Shown here: piece after piece, positions 44,408-56,078 of the stretch
How positions within the stretch are numbered: the first letter of the stretch is position 1
Layout: each line of letters begins with the position of its first letter
Source: Isoetes taiwanensis
Taxonomy: Eukaryota; Streptophyta; Lycopodiopsida; Isoetales; Isoetaceae
Assembly: GCA_021234155.1 (NCBI GenBank)
Contig: JAJEKV010000181.1
Span: 434,001 to 498,000, forward strand
Direction of reading: 5' to 3'
Length of the DNA stretch: 64,000 nucleotides
Notes under the pieces: model-generated
Database searches by the model: none
What the model saw: the letters and a program-made list of their open reading frames with translations, nothing else
What the model was told of the DNA's origin: nothing
Made by a program: the position numbers and the translations under genes

Positions 44408-44775
44408 ATTTGCAGCAGATAGCTTGTAGTGCAGTTGATTGCGGAAAAATCTCATATCACTGCTGCTAGAAATTCTGTTCTTTCTGATCCAATGTGTCTA
44501 GATGGATATGTTATCATGTCGTTCTCTTATGCAGACTCAGTTGGGGCATCATATCATTCAAACAGTCTCAGCTCATTCATGTTAATTTGGCAGATGGCTT
44601 ACATAGATCTTAGTGCAGTTTGATTGTGGAAAAATCGCATACTATGCTGCTAGAAATTCTGTTTTTTCTGATCCAACGTGTCTAATGGACATTCTGTCAT
44701 GTGGTTCTGTTATGCAGTCTCAGTTGGGGCATCATATCATTCAAAGAGTCTCAGCTCATTCACGTTAATTTGAAT
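44408..44775 (+). repeat. Tandem duplication, about 184 bp x 2
   Basis: Two copies, from about 44408 and 44597, share GTGCAGTT.GATTG.GGAAAAATC, GCTGCTAGAAATTCTGTT, and CAGTTGGGGCATCATATCATT. The array starts 30 bp after the PPR stop codon, so it would lie in that gene's 3' untranslated region. Confidence 0.85.
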
Positions 44776-45103
44776 TTGGTTCTGCCCTTTAATATGTCCA
44801 GATTAGGAAATTTTGAATGCCAATGGACAATGGTAGTATATGCAGGATGTGGGGAATGTAAATTTAGTGCAGGTAGCCCAACAACAGGGGGTTTAGTATC
44901 TGATGCGGAAAACGGCCGATGTTAGGCAGTGTTGGTCGGAAAAACGGCCGTTGTTAGCATCAAAACACGCTGTTGTAACAGATCGAAAACCAGAGACGTA
45001 ATTTGTTGGACCAGAAATTTTGCCCGCTTGAGTTTTGAGACGCCATTTTTTGGCGCCATTGGTGTGCGCTTTGTGTCCCCCATTGTTTTTAGGTGCCCAA
45101 GCC

Positions 45104-46933
45104 ATGGAAGAGGCTGGAGGGCCGCATACAAGGAAGAAAAGGCCAGGCCCATCTCCTGAAGAACATCCTGATTTTACTGAAGAACATCCTGATTTTACTG
45201 AAGAATATCCTGATTTTAGTAGCCCGTCCACTTCGCCCACTTCTTCCATTGAGGATTGTAGTAGTGGCTGTAGCGGTCCCCGTTCTTCTTTTCCACCAAA
45301 GCCCAAGCAGCAGCAGGACATCAGGAGATTTTTTTTAGAACCCGGAAGGAAAGAAGCCATTGATCGAGCTATCTCCAGATGGGTTTACCACGATCATATT
45401 CCATTTCGTGCAGTGCGTTCTTCTTTCTTCAAGATCATGATACAGGAAGTTGCAAGCTATGGATGCAACTATGGTTGCAACTATGAGCCTCCTACCTATC
45501 ATGATCTTTGCACCAAAAATCTAGCTCGGGAGAAGGAAGAGTTGGAAGGTCTTCTTAGCGACATCCGATTACAATGGAAGAAATGGGGAGTTTCCTTGAT
45601 CTTCGATGGTTGGATCGATAGGAAAGGGCGGCATATTCATGGAGCTATAGCATATTGTAGAGGTATGTCATACTTTCTTATGTCTCATAATCTTTCAAAG
45701 GAAGGAAAGACTGCAGCAAATCTTACCAGAGTGTGGAAAGAAAGCATTGAATTTGTTGGTCCTGAAAATGTGGTCCAAATAGTGGCTTCTGGTGATAATG
45801 CAAATAGAAATGCTGGAACTAACATTGAGAATGAGTATCCACATATTTTTTTCACACCTTGCATCGCTCATTGCTTAGATGATTTGCTCAAGGATATTGG
45901 TAGCATAGCTGAGAATGCAAATTTGATTAGACAAGCGAAATCCATCGTCACCTTTGTTAATGAACACACGCTCCTGAGAACTATTTTCCAGAAGCTAACT
46001 AATGAGAACCACAATGGCAAGGTGTTACTAAATTACTCTCACAGCAGGTTTGGCTACAACTTCATAATGCTTGAGAGAATGCAAGAATTGAGATGGGCAC
46101 TGAACTCCTTGTTCGTTTGTGGTGATTATCAAAGCTCCCCATTTGCTAGTACTCAAGAAGGTATAACTTCTTACAACATTGTTATGGATGATAAGTTTTG
46201 GAAACAGGTGGAACACCTTTTAAAAGTTGTTGAGCCAATTGTATTGATGATGAAGCTCGTTGATGGCATGACTCCATGCATTGGGAAAGTTTACGAAGGT
46301 ATGGATAGGATAGTAGAGCACATTAGCAAGATTGAAAAGGATGATATGAAATTCCAAGGAATCAAGGATCTTTGCACAAGAAGGTGGAACAAGTATCATT
46401 CACGCATTCAATCAGCAGCTTTTGTATTAGATCCAGAATTTCAATTGAAATCTCAAGAAACAAACCGAGAAGTGGGGCATGATTGGGATAAGGTTCTTGA
46501 GAAAATGGTTTCTACACATAAAGAGAGAAGACTCCTTAGGGATCAGCTCCATTACTTTCGCAATAAGAGGGGTCGGTTTGGTACACCTGATTCACAAATT
46601 GACAAGTATGCTATAGGTTCTGCCCTTTGGTGGGAGAATTATGGGTCCGACACAAAAGAATTACAAGAGCTTGCTGTAAAAATACTTAGCCAAGGGGCTA
46701 GTTCATCTCCTTTTGAGCTCTTTTTTAGTGGGTTTGGATATGCGGCGAGTCAGAAAAGAGTTAGATTGCTACCTTCAAAAACATCTGATCTTGTATTCGT
46801 AAGTGCTAACCTGAGACTCTTGCAAAGCCATAGGACCATTGAGAAAGAAGTTTACATTGGTTTTGCAAAAAGAGGAAGCATTCCACTTCCTGGATTACTT
46901 GAGAACGTGATTGATGAGGAAGACTTCATTTAG
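45104..46933 (+). CDS. hAT-like transposase with DUF659, intact ORF
   Basis: The ATG at 45104 gives 609 residues; an upstream in-frame TTG region is less likely. The N-terminus has a 7-residue repeat (EEHPDFT, EEHPDFT, EEYPDFS) and a Ser/Pro-rich linker, with no BED zinc finger. DUF659 spans about residues 120-300, with LIFDGWIDRKGR and VVQIVASGDNANRNAG. The C-terminal hAT dimerisation region has SALWWENYGSDTKELQELAV, ILSQGASSSPFELFF and DLVFVSANLRLL. Candidate catalytic residues D168, D231 and E538 are all present. It could be an active transposase lacking its DNA-binding finger, or a domesticated derivative. No inverted repeats were found at its edges. Confidence 0.85.
   Translation: MEEAGGPHTRKKRPGPSPEEHPDFTEEHPDFTEEYPDFSSPSTSPTSSIEDCSSGCSGPRSSFPPKPKQQQDIRRFFLEPGRKEAIDRAISRWVYHDHIPFRAVRSSFFKIMIQEVASYGCNYGCNYEPPTYHDLCTKNLAREKEELEGLLSDIRLQWKKWGVSLIFDGWIDRKGRHIHGAIAYCRGMSYFLMSHNLSKEGKTAANLTRVWKESIEFVGPENVVQIVASGDNANRNAGTNIENEYPHIFFTPCIAHCLDDLLKDIGSIAENANLIRQAKSIVTFVNEHTLLRTIFQKLTNENHNGKVLLNYSHSRFGYNFIMLERMQELRWALNSLFVCGDYQSSPFASTQEGITSYNIVMDDKFWKQVEHLLKVVEPIVLMMKLVDGMTPCIGKVYEGMDRIVEHISKIEKDDMKFQGIKDLCTRRWNKYHSRIQSAAFVLDPEFQLKSQETNREVGHDWDKVLEKMVSTHKERRLLRDQLHYFRNKRGRFGTPDSQIDKYAIGSALWWENYGSDTKELQELAVKILSQGASSSPFELFFSGFGYAASQKRVRLLPSKTSDLVFVSANLRLLQSHRTIEKEVYIGFAKRGSIPLPGLLENVIDEEDFI
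45157..45219 (+). repeat. 21-bp coding tandem repeat x 3
   Basis: Three copies of GAAGAACATCCTGATTTTAC(T), the last slightly diverged, encode the EE(H/Y)PDF(T/S) repeats near the start of the hAT-like ORF. Near-identity at DNA level suggests recent slippage expansion. Confidence 0.9.
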
Positions 46934-47327
46934 ATTTTGGTTTGTTTTATTTCAATTTCAGCTTATAATAGCAAGTATATTTAAATTTGCTTCTACATTT
47001 CCATGCTTTTAGCAGCTATAATCTTCTTTTGATGATTAATATGTATGCATCTATCTACATCTTTTTGAATTTTACTGATTTTAGGTATTTTTATGCAATA
47101 TTTTTGTGTCATCTATTTCGTTTTCATTTCCATTTTCTGGAATTTTAGGGACCAGTTTATGGTTTATATACCGGTCTTTATATAGTGGTAGTTTCTTGTT
47201 TGGCATTTGTGGTTTATATGCTTCTGTCTTCAATTCCACATCAACCGCCCCATTCTATCTGTTCTTCTATATCTGAAGCCCCACCTGCCACTGAAGTGCG
47301 TGAAATCCTGTGCATAAACTAAAGCAC

Positions 47328-47522
47328 AGCTTGCGATCGTCTTATTTAACAACCACAGTCATGTTTGAACCAATATGAAATAAAAAAAACTCCGTGTATT
47401 TTTTCTCTCAATGTGGTTTTAACATGACACTCACTAAAAAATTCGTTAAGTCCATAAAAACCTCGTGTATTTTTTTTTGTTCAAACATGACAGTGGTTGT
47501 TAAATGCCACGATCGCACAGCT
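47328..47522. mobile_element. Short inverted-repeat element (MITE-like), about 195 bp
   Basis: Left arm 47328-47370 and right arm 47479-47522 are reverse complements with few mismatches, sharing TTTAACAACCAC.GTCATGTT and GCGATCGT. The core has two direct T-rich phrases (TC[CG]GTGTATTTTTT-like). TAAAGCACAGCTTG-like sequence flanks both sides. No ORF. The rest of 46934-49898 has no supportable gene. Confidence 0.7.
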
Positions 47523-48204
47523 TGTGCTGCATAATCTAAAGCACAGCTTGTAAACCTCACCAATCATTGAGCTTGTAAACCTCGCCCTACAAAATCCGAA
47601 ACAGGGGCCACAGCAGAAAGGAAGTGCCGAATTTATCCTGCAACATTAGAAACCAACATGCTCAGCCGCCCAACATGCTCGGACTTCATAGCATCAGTCG
47701 CCACGACTTCCCAGCAGACGACCATGGAGGAGAATAAAGCCTAAACAATTTTTTTCAAAACCCTAATCCCCATATGTCGGGCAACCATTACCAAAATCAT
47801 ACTCCACAGATAATTTGCAAATGTCTCCATGTGAATGTTTTTTTATGTCCATTGGATGAGGGCATGGGATTTTACACCTCACACCCCTGTATAGCACAAC
47901 GCTCCCCATATGCCACATACACGTACAAAAATACGCTTGCAAATGGGAAATACGGTGTCATAAACCATTGCCACGCAAGAAATTGTTTTTGCAATCAGAT
48001 CAGAAGCCGGCACAACTTGTTACAAGCAAATCAAAAGCCCAGTCTAAATCTCAAATCCCAATCCACAGCCGAAGATGATATAATAGGGCTCTCTGCTTGG
48101 TCAGGAAATCTCTCCGCTTCCTCATTCCCTGCTTCCTAAAACAAAACTCTCCATGGCAAAACCGGCAAGCAAAAGCGGCCTCTGCAACTGATCCATCTGC
48201 AATC

Positions 48205-48292
48205 GAAAAACCGAAGTAGGTGAAGAACCGAAATAGGGAAGAAACCGAAATAGGTGAAGAACCGAAATAGGTAAGAACCAAAATAGGTGAAG
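48205..48292 (+). repeat. 17-bp minisatellite, about 5 units
   Basis: Repeats of ACCGAAATAGGTGAAGA with small indels. Antisense frames through it (FRFFTYFGF-like) are repeat artefacts. Confidence 0.8.
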
Positions 48293-49327
48293 GTCGAGGT
48301 GCCCTCCAAAATCAGAAGAAAGAAGAAATAAGAATCCGCCGAGCATGCCATCGCAGGCCGATTTGGGCAGCGGCAGGCCGTCCGAGCGCCTCCATCGGGC
48401 TTTTCTCCCGTGAAGCCAACACCTGCTATACACCTGCTATTTCCGACCATGAAGAACAACCACAAAAAAGAAGAACGCCTCAGACCATAGAGAAAAAAAT
48501 TGGAATCCCCCTTTTTCCGGCCCACCTACGCCCAAATCTTAGGAAAGAGATATTTCGGGGACGTAATTGAACTAGCTGCAACAATGAGCTTATTTTTTTT
48601 ACAACTCCATTGATTTTCTAGTATCAGCATTTCATTATTGCAAAGATTTTTCCTATCAAAGCCTTTCGGGGTAGGGGTTTTATAATTCTACTACTAATGG
48701 TTGTGGTTCTATTGTATGGCTCACATGGTTTATTGCTATCTGTGGATGTTAAAACCAAATTCTATTCTATTCTTTTTGAATGATTCCCCAATCAAATCGA
48801 TGGATCTTGACATGTTGCAAAATGAGGTCTTGAAACAACTCTTTGCATAATGTAAAACAAATATTTACTTTTACACTATCCTTTGTGATTTAGCAAATAT
48901 ATGTTATACTAAGAGTGTGTTGCGGAAGAGATTCTTGATTAGTATCATTATGTTTTAGCCTGGCGTATAGGTCTCGAGTTCAAGTCCATGCAGTGTAAAG
49001 TGACTTCTATTCTATTTTTCAAAACAACATGCAATATACTGCCATCACCCCTCCTAATAACATGAGAAGCTTTGATACACTAAAACATGCATCTTTCTAC
49101 ATTGAGCAATATAAAGGTGGTCATCAATCTTCACATAATAGAAGATAAATAATTAACATGTGAATTCTTAATGGAAATGTATACAAATATATTATAAATA
49201 CACTAAAGAAATACTATCCTACCTGAGTGTGTCAGTGAAGCAAAGGCCTTGGTAGATAATATAAAGCATCATGATTAAATCACATAAACTAACAGTATGG
49301 CAGGCTTGGGACAAAAAGTTGGGTAGT

Positions 49328-49362
49328 CTCTTTCTTTCTTTCTTTCTTTCTTTTTTTTTTTT
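49328..49362. repeat. (CTTT)n / poly-T tract
   Basis: Simple sequence TCTTTCTTTCTTTC followed by a T run. On the minus strand it reads as an A-rich run; no retroelement body was recognised next to it. Confidence 0.8.
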
Positions 49363-50079
49363 ATATTATGTCTGACATGGTAATTGAAGGCTTTACAACT
49401 TATGCATACGCACATGATCTGGGACCATATGGAGGCTTTTTCCATGGATTATGAGATGTTGGATTATCAGCATTTGCATGAAATATATTTGGATGATGTT
49501 GGACCATATATAGGAAGGCAAAAGGTATTTTAACATTTCGTGTTACCTTACTTAACGTAAGGAATTTACATTTGTATTGACATGCAATACTAGACGAAAA
49601 GGCAATTGACATGACTATTGAGAGCTCTAGGACTCGTGATTTGGGACCATATATGGGGACTAATTTCCGTGGATTATGAGATGTTGAATTATGAGCATTT
49701 GCCTGTAGATTATGAGCTATTGCATAATAGCAGGTGCAGGCTACTTCAGACCTTCACTGATTCTAGAAACACAATGTTGTGAAATGATTTGCAGTGATAT
49801 TTGGGATATGGCGATAGCTTGGTGGACAAGTTTTTTCTCACATTTCTGCTTGTGAACAATTTAATATCTGGCATATAATATTGGGAAAATTCTAAAATTA
49901 CCCTTATATCTTAATATAATTATGAAATTACCCCTGTATTTACAAAAATGATCAAAATGCCTTTTTTTTGGCAAACGACTACTCCATTTCGCGCCAGAAG
50001 CAGACCGCTCTAAATCCGATTCTTCTTGTTGTTTCACCAAAGCATCATGACCTTCATCTGGAAGCAAGCCGGTAAATAT

Positions 50080-50165
50080 GATCTGGAAGGAATTCGTTGG
50101 AGTTTATGCTTGGAAGCCCTCTGAATCTGGAAGGAATTCGTTGAAGATTTGCATGCTTGGAAACC
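50080..50165 (+). repeat. Imperfect 50-bp direct repeat
   Basis: ATCTGGAAGGAATTCGTTG followed by GCTTGGAARCC occurs twice, at about 50080 and 50122, just upstream of the MULE transposase start. Confidence 0.7.
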
Positions 50166-50234
50166 TTTTCCTGTAAGTGATTTGCATGTTTGGTTTTGAA
50201 AGAAACAGGATTACAGTAGCCGAAATTGGACCCA

Positions 50235-51939
50235 ATGGCCCAGTTAGAAAAAAATTTGCAATTTGATTCTTTGTCAGACCTTAAATCTGCAGTTCGATCA
50301 CAAGCCATTGCATCCCATACTGAATTTATAGTCATAAAATCCGATAAATTGAGATACAGGGTGAAGTGCAAAGATGAGCATTGCCAATGGCATTTATTCG
50401 GCTCCGTCATTGCTGGAGGGCCAAGATGTGTAGTTCGAGCAGTAGGAGAACACACATGTAGTGGTGTTCAACAATTGAATAACAAGGAAGCCTCAGCAAG
50501 ATGGTTAGCCATGAAATATCAGGATAAATTCAGGGAGCATCCACATTATAAACTTGCTGAGTTGATTGATGATTTTCGTAGAAGCGGTGTTCTGATCACA
50601 TATCTGATTGCTTATAATGCAAAAGAGATAGCCATGGCTATTATTATGGAGATTATCAAAGAGGGTACAGAAAGTTACATGCATTTTGCCAGAAACTCTT
50701 AGAGAGCAATCCAGGAAGTTATGTTGCCATTGAAGAAAGTGGAGGACGTTTTTACAGGGCATTCTTTGCTTTTGGAGCTTGTCTTACTGGATTTACGAGT
50801 TGCAGGCCTTTCTTGGGATTGGATGGCACCTTTTTAACAGGTAAATATCTTGGCCATTTGATTTGTGCTACAGGTTTAGATGCCACAGAAGGACTTTATC
50901 CTGTGGCATTTGGAATAATTGATAACGAAAATGCAGAGAATTGGATTTGGTTTTTACAAAGATCTCACGATGAGTTTACATGTAGATCATGGGGGCTTAC
51001 ATTTGTATCAGACAGAGACAAGGGTTTGCAGGAGGCTTTGTATGCTATTTTCCCTGGCTGCCCAAATGCATATTGCATGAGACATCTTGAGGCAAACCTC
51101 AAGAAGAAATGCAATAATGTTGAGTTTCTGCATTTCTTTTGGGAAGCAACACGAGCAAACACAATCGTTGAATATGATGAACAAGTTGCTAATATGAGAA
51201 AAGTGAATGCTGTAGTAACAGATTGGTTGTTAGAAACTGTGCCACCTGAGTGCTGGGCTATAGCTTATTTCCAGGGACAACGCTTTGGTCACCTTCAAAT
51301 TTATCAGAGTCTTTGAATTCTTTATTGCTTGAGGCCAGGGAGAAACCAATTATTGACATGCTTACGGATATTAGACAATCATTGATGGAGAGGTTTCATA
51401 AACGAGGTAATGAAGCTAGACGAGCATTGGTATCTGCAGGGCAAAGTGCAGCTTACACATTAGTGCCTGAGGAGGAAAAGCGCATCACAGAATCACTTAC
51501 TCGGGCTAGGCAGTACAGAATTTTACCTTCAAATGGCATTGTATTTGAAGTTATCACACCGAAGCATAGGCGGATTGTGGATCTTGAACATTATACATGC
51601 AGTTGTTGTGCTTGGCAGCATAGAGGAATTCCTTGTGCTCATGCAGTAGGAGCAATCCTCTGGTTGAAAAGAAGACCACAAGAGTATGCTCATCCAGCAT
51701 ATTCAATAAAGGCATGGTGTGATGCATATGTAGGCGCAATATTTCCATTTGAAGATGTCGTAGAGGAAGAAGAGACAAATCTGAAACCTCCTGATACACG
51801 TAAGCCGCCAGGATGTCCAAAAAAGAGACGGATTCGTACGAAGGACCGCTTCAAAGAAATTCGTCCTTATAGATGCTCAAGGTGTGGGCAATATGGACGC
51901 CATAACCGGAAGAGTTGCAGGAATGCAATTGCAGATTGA
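50235..51939 (+). pseudogene. MuDR-type transposase, frameshifted
   Basis: The order of domains is standard. An N-terminal MuDR DNA-binding region (LEKNLQFDSLSDLKSAV, then a KCKDEHCQWHLFG...HTC zinc motif, residues about 5-80) comes first. The MULE transposase domain has LDGTFLTGKYLGHL, VAFGIIDNENAENW, FVSDRDKGLQEAL and YCMRHLEANLKKKC. A SWIM zinc finger, CSCCAWQHRGIPCAHAVG, lies at about 51600-51655. A C-terminal knuckle CSRCGQYGRHNRKSC lies at about 51875-51920. The frame shifts once near 50660-50702 and again near 51290 (between FGHL and NLSESLNSLL, apparently a 4-base loss). The ATG at 50235 is preferred over a TTG upstream. Related FAR1/FHY3-like genes are domesticated, but this copy looks like a defective transposase. 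Confidence 0.85.
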
Positions 51940-52364
51940 CATGCATTCTTTAATTTATATTCATTTCTTCATTAACATGTACTCTGAATTCTAGTCATCA
52001 ACATGTCTGAATTCATTTATATTCATTTCTGAATTAACATGTCTTCATCAACTAGTCAACCAAAATTCTTATATGAACGTCATGTGTGAACTGTAGATCT
52101 AGAATAGATTGTGCTCATTGTGGCTTGTTTCAATGTCAAATTAAGAGATGTTAATATCCACTGTCAGTTACAGCAAATAAGTACAGGCTGGAATTCTATA
52201 GTACAGTGATGGCAGAGTATGTTGTATCATTTTAGAACAAATAAAAGTTGGAGGAGATTATACTTTGCTCTTTAGAATATTGAGGGGCCTAAGAAGGACA
52301 GGTAATCGATTGGATTGAGCAATGTTGGGTTATGTTGGACATATCCTTCCACAATCTCTTTAAG

Positions 52365-52510
52365 GAATAGAATAGAATAGAATAGTTTTTTTAACGTCCA
52401 CGGAGACCAATAGGTCATGGGACCCATACAATGGGCTAGTACAATCATTACTACTAGGATTAAAAAACCCCTGCCTCGAAAGGTTTTCAAGGGAAAAACC
52501 TTGCAGTAAT
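52365..52510 (-). mobile_element. Retroelement 3' end with (TATTC)n tail
   Basis: Read on the minus strand: GCAAGGTTTTTCCCTTGAAA, then a GACCTATTGGTCT hairpin and GGACGTTAAAAAAACTA, then (TTCTA)n. The hairpin plus ACGTAAA-like motif followed by a simple-repeat tail is the same arrangement as the ends of LINE A and LINE B. It is probably a heavily truncated LINE or a SINE using the same machinery, and lies inside the MULE. Confidence 0.6.
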
Positions 52511-54393
52511 GATGATACTAGACAAGCAGAGATAATGACTACTGAGGGCTCAGTAATTGCAGACGTTTATCTAGAACCTCAAGTATGTTTATCTAGACGT
52601 TTATGTAGTATGTATGTATGTATGTTTAAGGGAGGAATGATGCTGCAGGTTTGAGCTAAAGGCATCGTAAGATTTGTTAAATGCAGGTTCTCAAGGGCAT
52701 GCTAAAGCAGCTCGTGAAGGCACTGCAGATAGGCTGTAGTAGGCATACACTGTCTGTGAATTACGTGGGCATATAGGCATTCCTTGTGTGGATGGTTGAT
52801 TTTGTTAATATGATATGGACAACCTTTTCCATGGATTATGCTTGGAAAGTGCTACACTCTTGATCTACTCAACAAGATGTCATTGATGCCTGGAATTGAA
52901 GAATTAAGCAAGTTTAAGATGTTGGAGCCAACCACTACTGATGCTAAATCCTTATAATGCAGTTCCAGTTTGCTGTTGCTCCTTTCCACTTTACTGTGCT
53001 GGCAGCATTAAACCCTGCGTAAACAAGCAAATTGCCCCATTTGGATGGATCCTTTTTTCCAAATTTTCACAGAATGCAGCAAAATTTTCTAGCTTATGCT
53101 TCAAAATTTTCAAATTGGTCTGGAATGTTGCCCCAAGCAAGTTGGAAATTAAGGGTTTGTTCATTGGCTTGTCATGTCTTCCCTGAAACATTTAGGAAAA
53201 ACGAATTCGAATTGTCTTTCAGCCAGATTGTAGTTGGCCGAATGGATATATGAACCTAAGCAATTGGGTCATGCAAGAACCTGTGCCAAACTAGCCAGGT
53301 CATGTATGATCTAGTCATGGTTTTTGTTTCGTCTCTGGCCATAAAACGGTCGCCAAAGGAAACCTGATTTGGGAAAGAAAACGTTCGGATATGGAAAAGC
53401 AAAACCAACTAGCCTGGCACTTTCTCTGATTGTTTAAATGCTTACTGGCTTTCTCAGCAGATCCGAAGACAAAGAACGATGTGGAAAATCCTGTCTTCGT
53501 ATTTAGTTCGTATTTAATATGTGACGTAAGGGCATTTTAACAATTAAAATAAATATAAGGGTATGCCACTAGGAAATGAATTGCTAAAGAAATGGAGAAA
53601 TTGTTCCACTGGTACAAAATTTGGTGCTGCTAAAGATATGAAGAGCATTTGCATGGAGAAAGATCCGATTCAATCTTATCAGGTTTTGTGCACTGATGGT
53701 TATGTAACATTTTTGTTGGTGTTGTTTTCCTAATTAATGCATGAGCTTGTGTATTCACCATTTAATTAAAATGAAGTGGTATTTGATCTGCTACAATTAT
53801 AGGATGCTTATTCTGCTATGCAACAACAGGAGATATAATATGAGCTTTGCATTTATGTGACGTTATCCTTCTATGAAATTAACAAAAAAATAGAGTTAAT
53901 TGCATTATCAATTGTATATTGCTGACTTGGACAGAACTGTACCAGTTCTTGCATCCACTGATCTATGCCCTTGTGCTAAGGGTAATATTGTTTGCATTTT
54001 TTGAGTTCATGCAGCAAATTTTAGTTACAGATCTGAGTGGTCTTAATACCATAAGTGTGCAGATCCTAGCATGTAATGTGCCTCTGATTTAGTACACTCA
54101 TAAAGTTGCCATGCATTGTACATGGACATTATATCTAGGAGTAATGGACTGTCCAGCAGAGCCAATGATTTATGCATTCATGCTAAGAGAGGTGCTGATG
54201 CTTTAAATATTTTAAATTTCTGAGATAAAATGCATGGGTAATGGTCTGATCGCTATTGTTATCTTAGATATAGAGTTAGAATCGACTGGTCTGGATATTT
54301 GTAGCAGTATTTTATCAAATTGCACTTGAGATTCAGTTATATAACAATAAATGCATGGTGACTTATAACCTTAGATGGCAGATCTGGACAAAC

Positions 54394-54762
54394 CATTACA
54401 TCCAGCACTCTAAAATTAAACCCCCCTTGAAACCCCCTTTGGTTTGGGTGCATATTCACACGGGGGGTGACGTAGGGCAGCGAGAGCCCCTATAATTATG
54501 TTTTGCATGTACAAAATCAACACCATGTAGTATATTACCTCAAATCTTATAGTATTTTGCGAATCTTGTTATACAGTATAGCAAATTCTGTACATCTATA
54601 CCCCACAAATGAGGAACTTTGTGTACGGTGTAGATTAAGGAATAAGGGGTGAATATGCCTATCCAACAGCTCTCGTTGCCCGGAGTCACCCCCCGTGTGA
54701 ATATGCACCCAAACCAAAGGGGGTTTCAAGGGGGATTTAATTTTAGAGTGTTGGATGTAATG
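54394..54762. mobile_element. Foldback element with about 95-bp inverted repeats
   Basis: The left arm (54394-54488) and right arm (54669-54762) are near-perfect reverse complements. They begin CATTACATCCARCACTCTAA and include AACCCCCTTTGGTTTGGGTG and CACACGGGGGGTGAC on the left. The 180-bp centre has no ORF. Flanks do not show a clear target duplication. Structure suggests a MITE/foldback transposon whose transcript would form a long hairpin. Confidence 0.85.
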
Positions 54763-55277
54763 ATTTGTGTGTTAACCCAAAAAATTTTTGGCCCCTTTGG
54801 GGCCTTAAGAATTGATGAACGAAGTAAAAAATATTTGTAATGATATTATAGACACAATTAGAAACATTTTATTGATATCTATTGATTTAGGAATTTAAAA
54901 TAGCAAAAAGAAATAGAAACCATGATATAAAGTTTAAAGGCTTCAATATTGTAGCGATGTAAGATGTGATAATGTTCATTGATGCAATAGTTTGAACGCT
55001 AATAAGCATGTTGTTAATAATGGCGGTGCCATATTCATCGAACATGGATCCAACAGTGAAGGTAGAGCAACACAGAGCATCATGCTTGTCATTGGAGCTG
55101 TGGGAATGTTAAAATGTCTTGATAGACGTATTTAAAGATCCACCTGGCAAAAAGCCATAATAGTTTATGTTCTAACTGTAACCAAGTCTGCAAAAAAGAG
55201 ACGTCATCCCATGGTTACTCCCAAGTCTGTGTTTCCAATATCATTTGACAAGCCGGAAGGAGTACAATCGTACAGGA

Positions 55278-55364
55278 TGAAAGGAGATGTTCCAAATAAT
55301 GGACCAAATGCTCCAAGCCACTGAAAGGAGATGTTCCAAATAATGGACCAAATGCTCCAAGCCA
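55278..55364. repeat. 44-bp perfect tandem duplication
   Basis: TGAAAGGAGATGTTCCAAAT followed by AATGGACCAAATGCTCCAAG occurs twice head-to-tail, identical over at least 43 bases, so the duplication is recent. Confidence 0.9.
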
Positions 55365-56078
55365 TGCAGCAGCACTAATATAAGTCCCATATGGCCATAG
55401 ATAGTTGGGTATGTTGATTTCCCCCAGAACTTCAAATTCTCCTTCAAATCCTCCTGCATAGTATCCAATGGGTGATGCAACAATTTATTCAAGTACACTT
55501 TATTCGGTTATGAAATACACTTAGATATATCTCAAACACCTTAGTACTGTCTGTTTAATTTGTCTAAAAAAATCTTAATTAATACATACCAGCAGCTAAG
55601 ATGACCTTCGGTGAGAATCTGGGTAATGACGAAGATTAGCAGACTGGTGAGACCGCACCTGTTTTACAAACATGATTTACAAACAAAAAACTAAACTTTG
55701 TTCCTTGTTTGTTGTATCTGCAAGTATAGATGTCTTAGCAACAATCAGATAACAACTATAACTTTTTATTTCAGGTTAATAAAATAGGCAGTAGAATATA
55801 CATTGGGCTTCGCTCATGTTGGAAGCTGCCTTGTTTGCACTTTCAGTTCAACCTTTGATATATAATGAGAGTGCATCTCCTGAGCCGCCATGCTAGTTAG
55901 TTTTGATTGATCACGAGAAACACAATCAATTGTCTCTTCTCTTTCAACCCAACTTGGCCTTCAACAGACATCCCACTTCTCCAATGGTTCAATGCCAAGT
56001 TCCAACAACTGGATTTGACAAGCATTTCCTGTACCTACGTTCCCCATCTCAGGTTTGATGTGATTGCTTCCTGCTACA

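Larger units (their letters stand above)
49899..53563 (+). mobile_element. Mutator-like element (MULE)
   Basis: A MuDR-type transposase (50235-51939) lies between degenerate terminal inverted repeats. The left, from 49899, begins TACCCTTATATCTTAATATA. The right, ending at 53563, reads TACCCTTATATTTATTTTAA on the other strand. They match over about 37 nt at roughly three quarters identity. No target duplication was recognised, so the exact ends are uncertain. The 1.6 kb downstream of the transposase holds no second gene but contains a small retroelement 3' end (52365-52510). Confidence 0.65.

Noticed and set aside
44378-44925. Missing E/DYW domain of the PPR gene just downstream
   Set aside because: The sequence after the stop is a non-coding tandem duplication; I found no E or DYW motif in any frame.
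48136-48525. Minus-strand ORFs with FRFFTYFGF-like repeats
   Set aside because: Produced by the 17-bp minisatellite.
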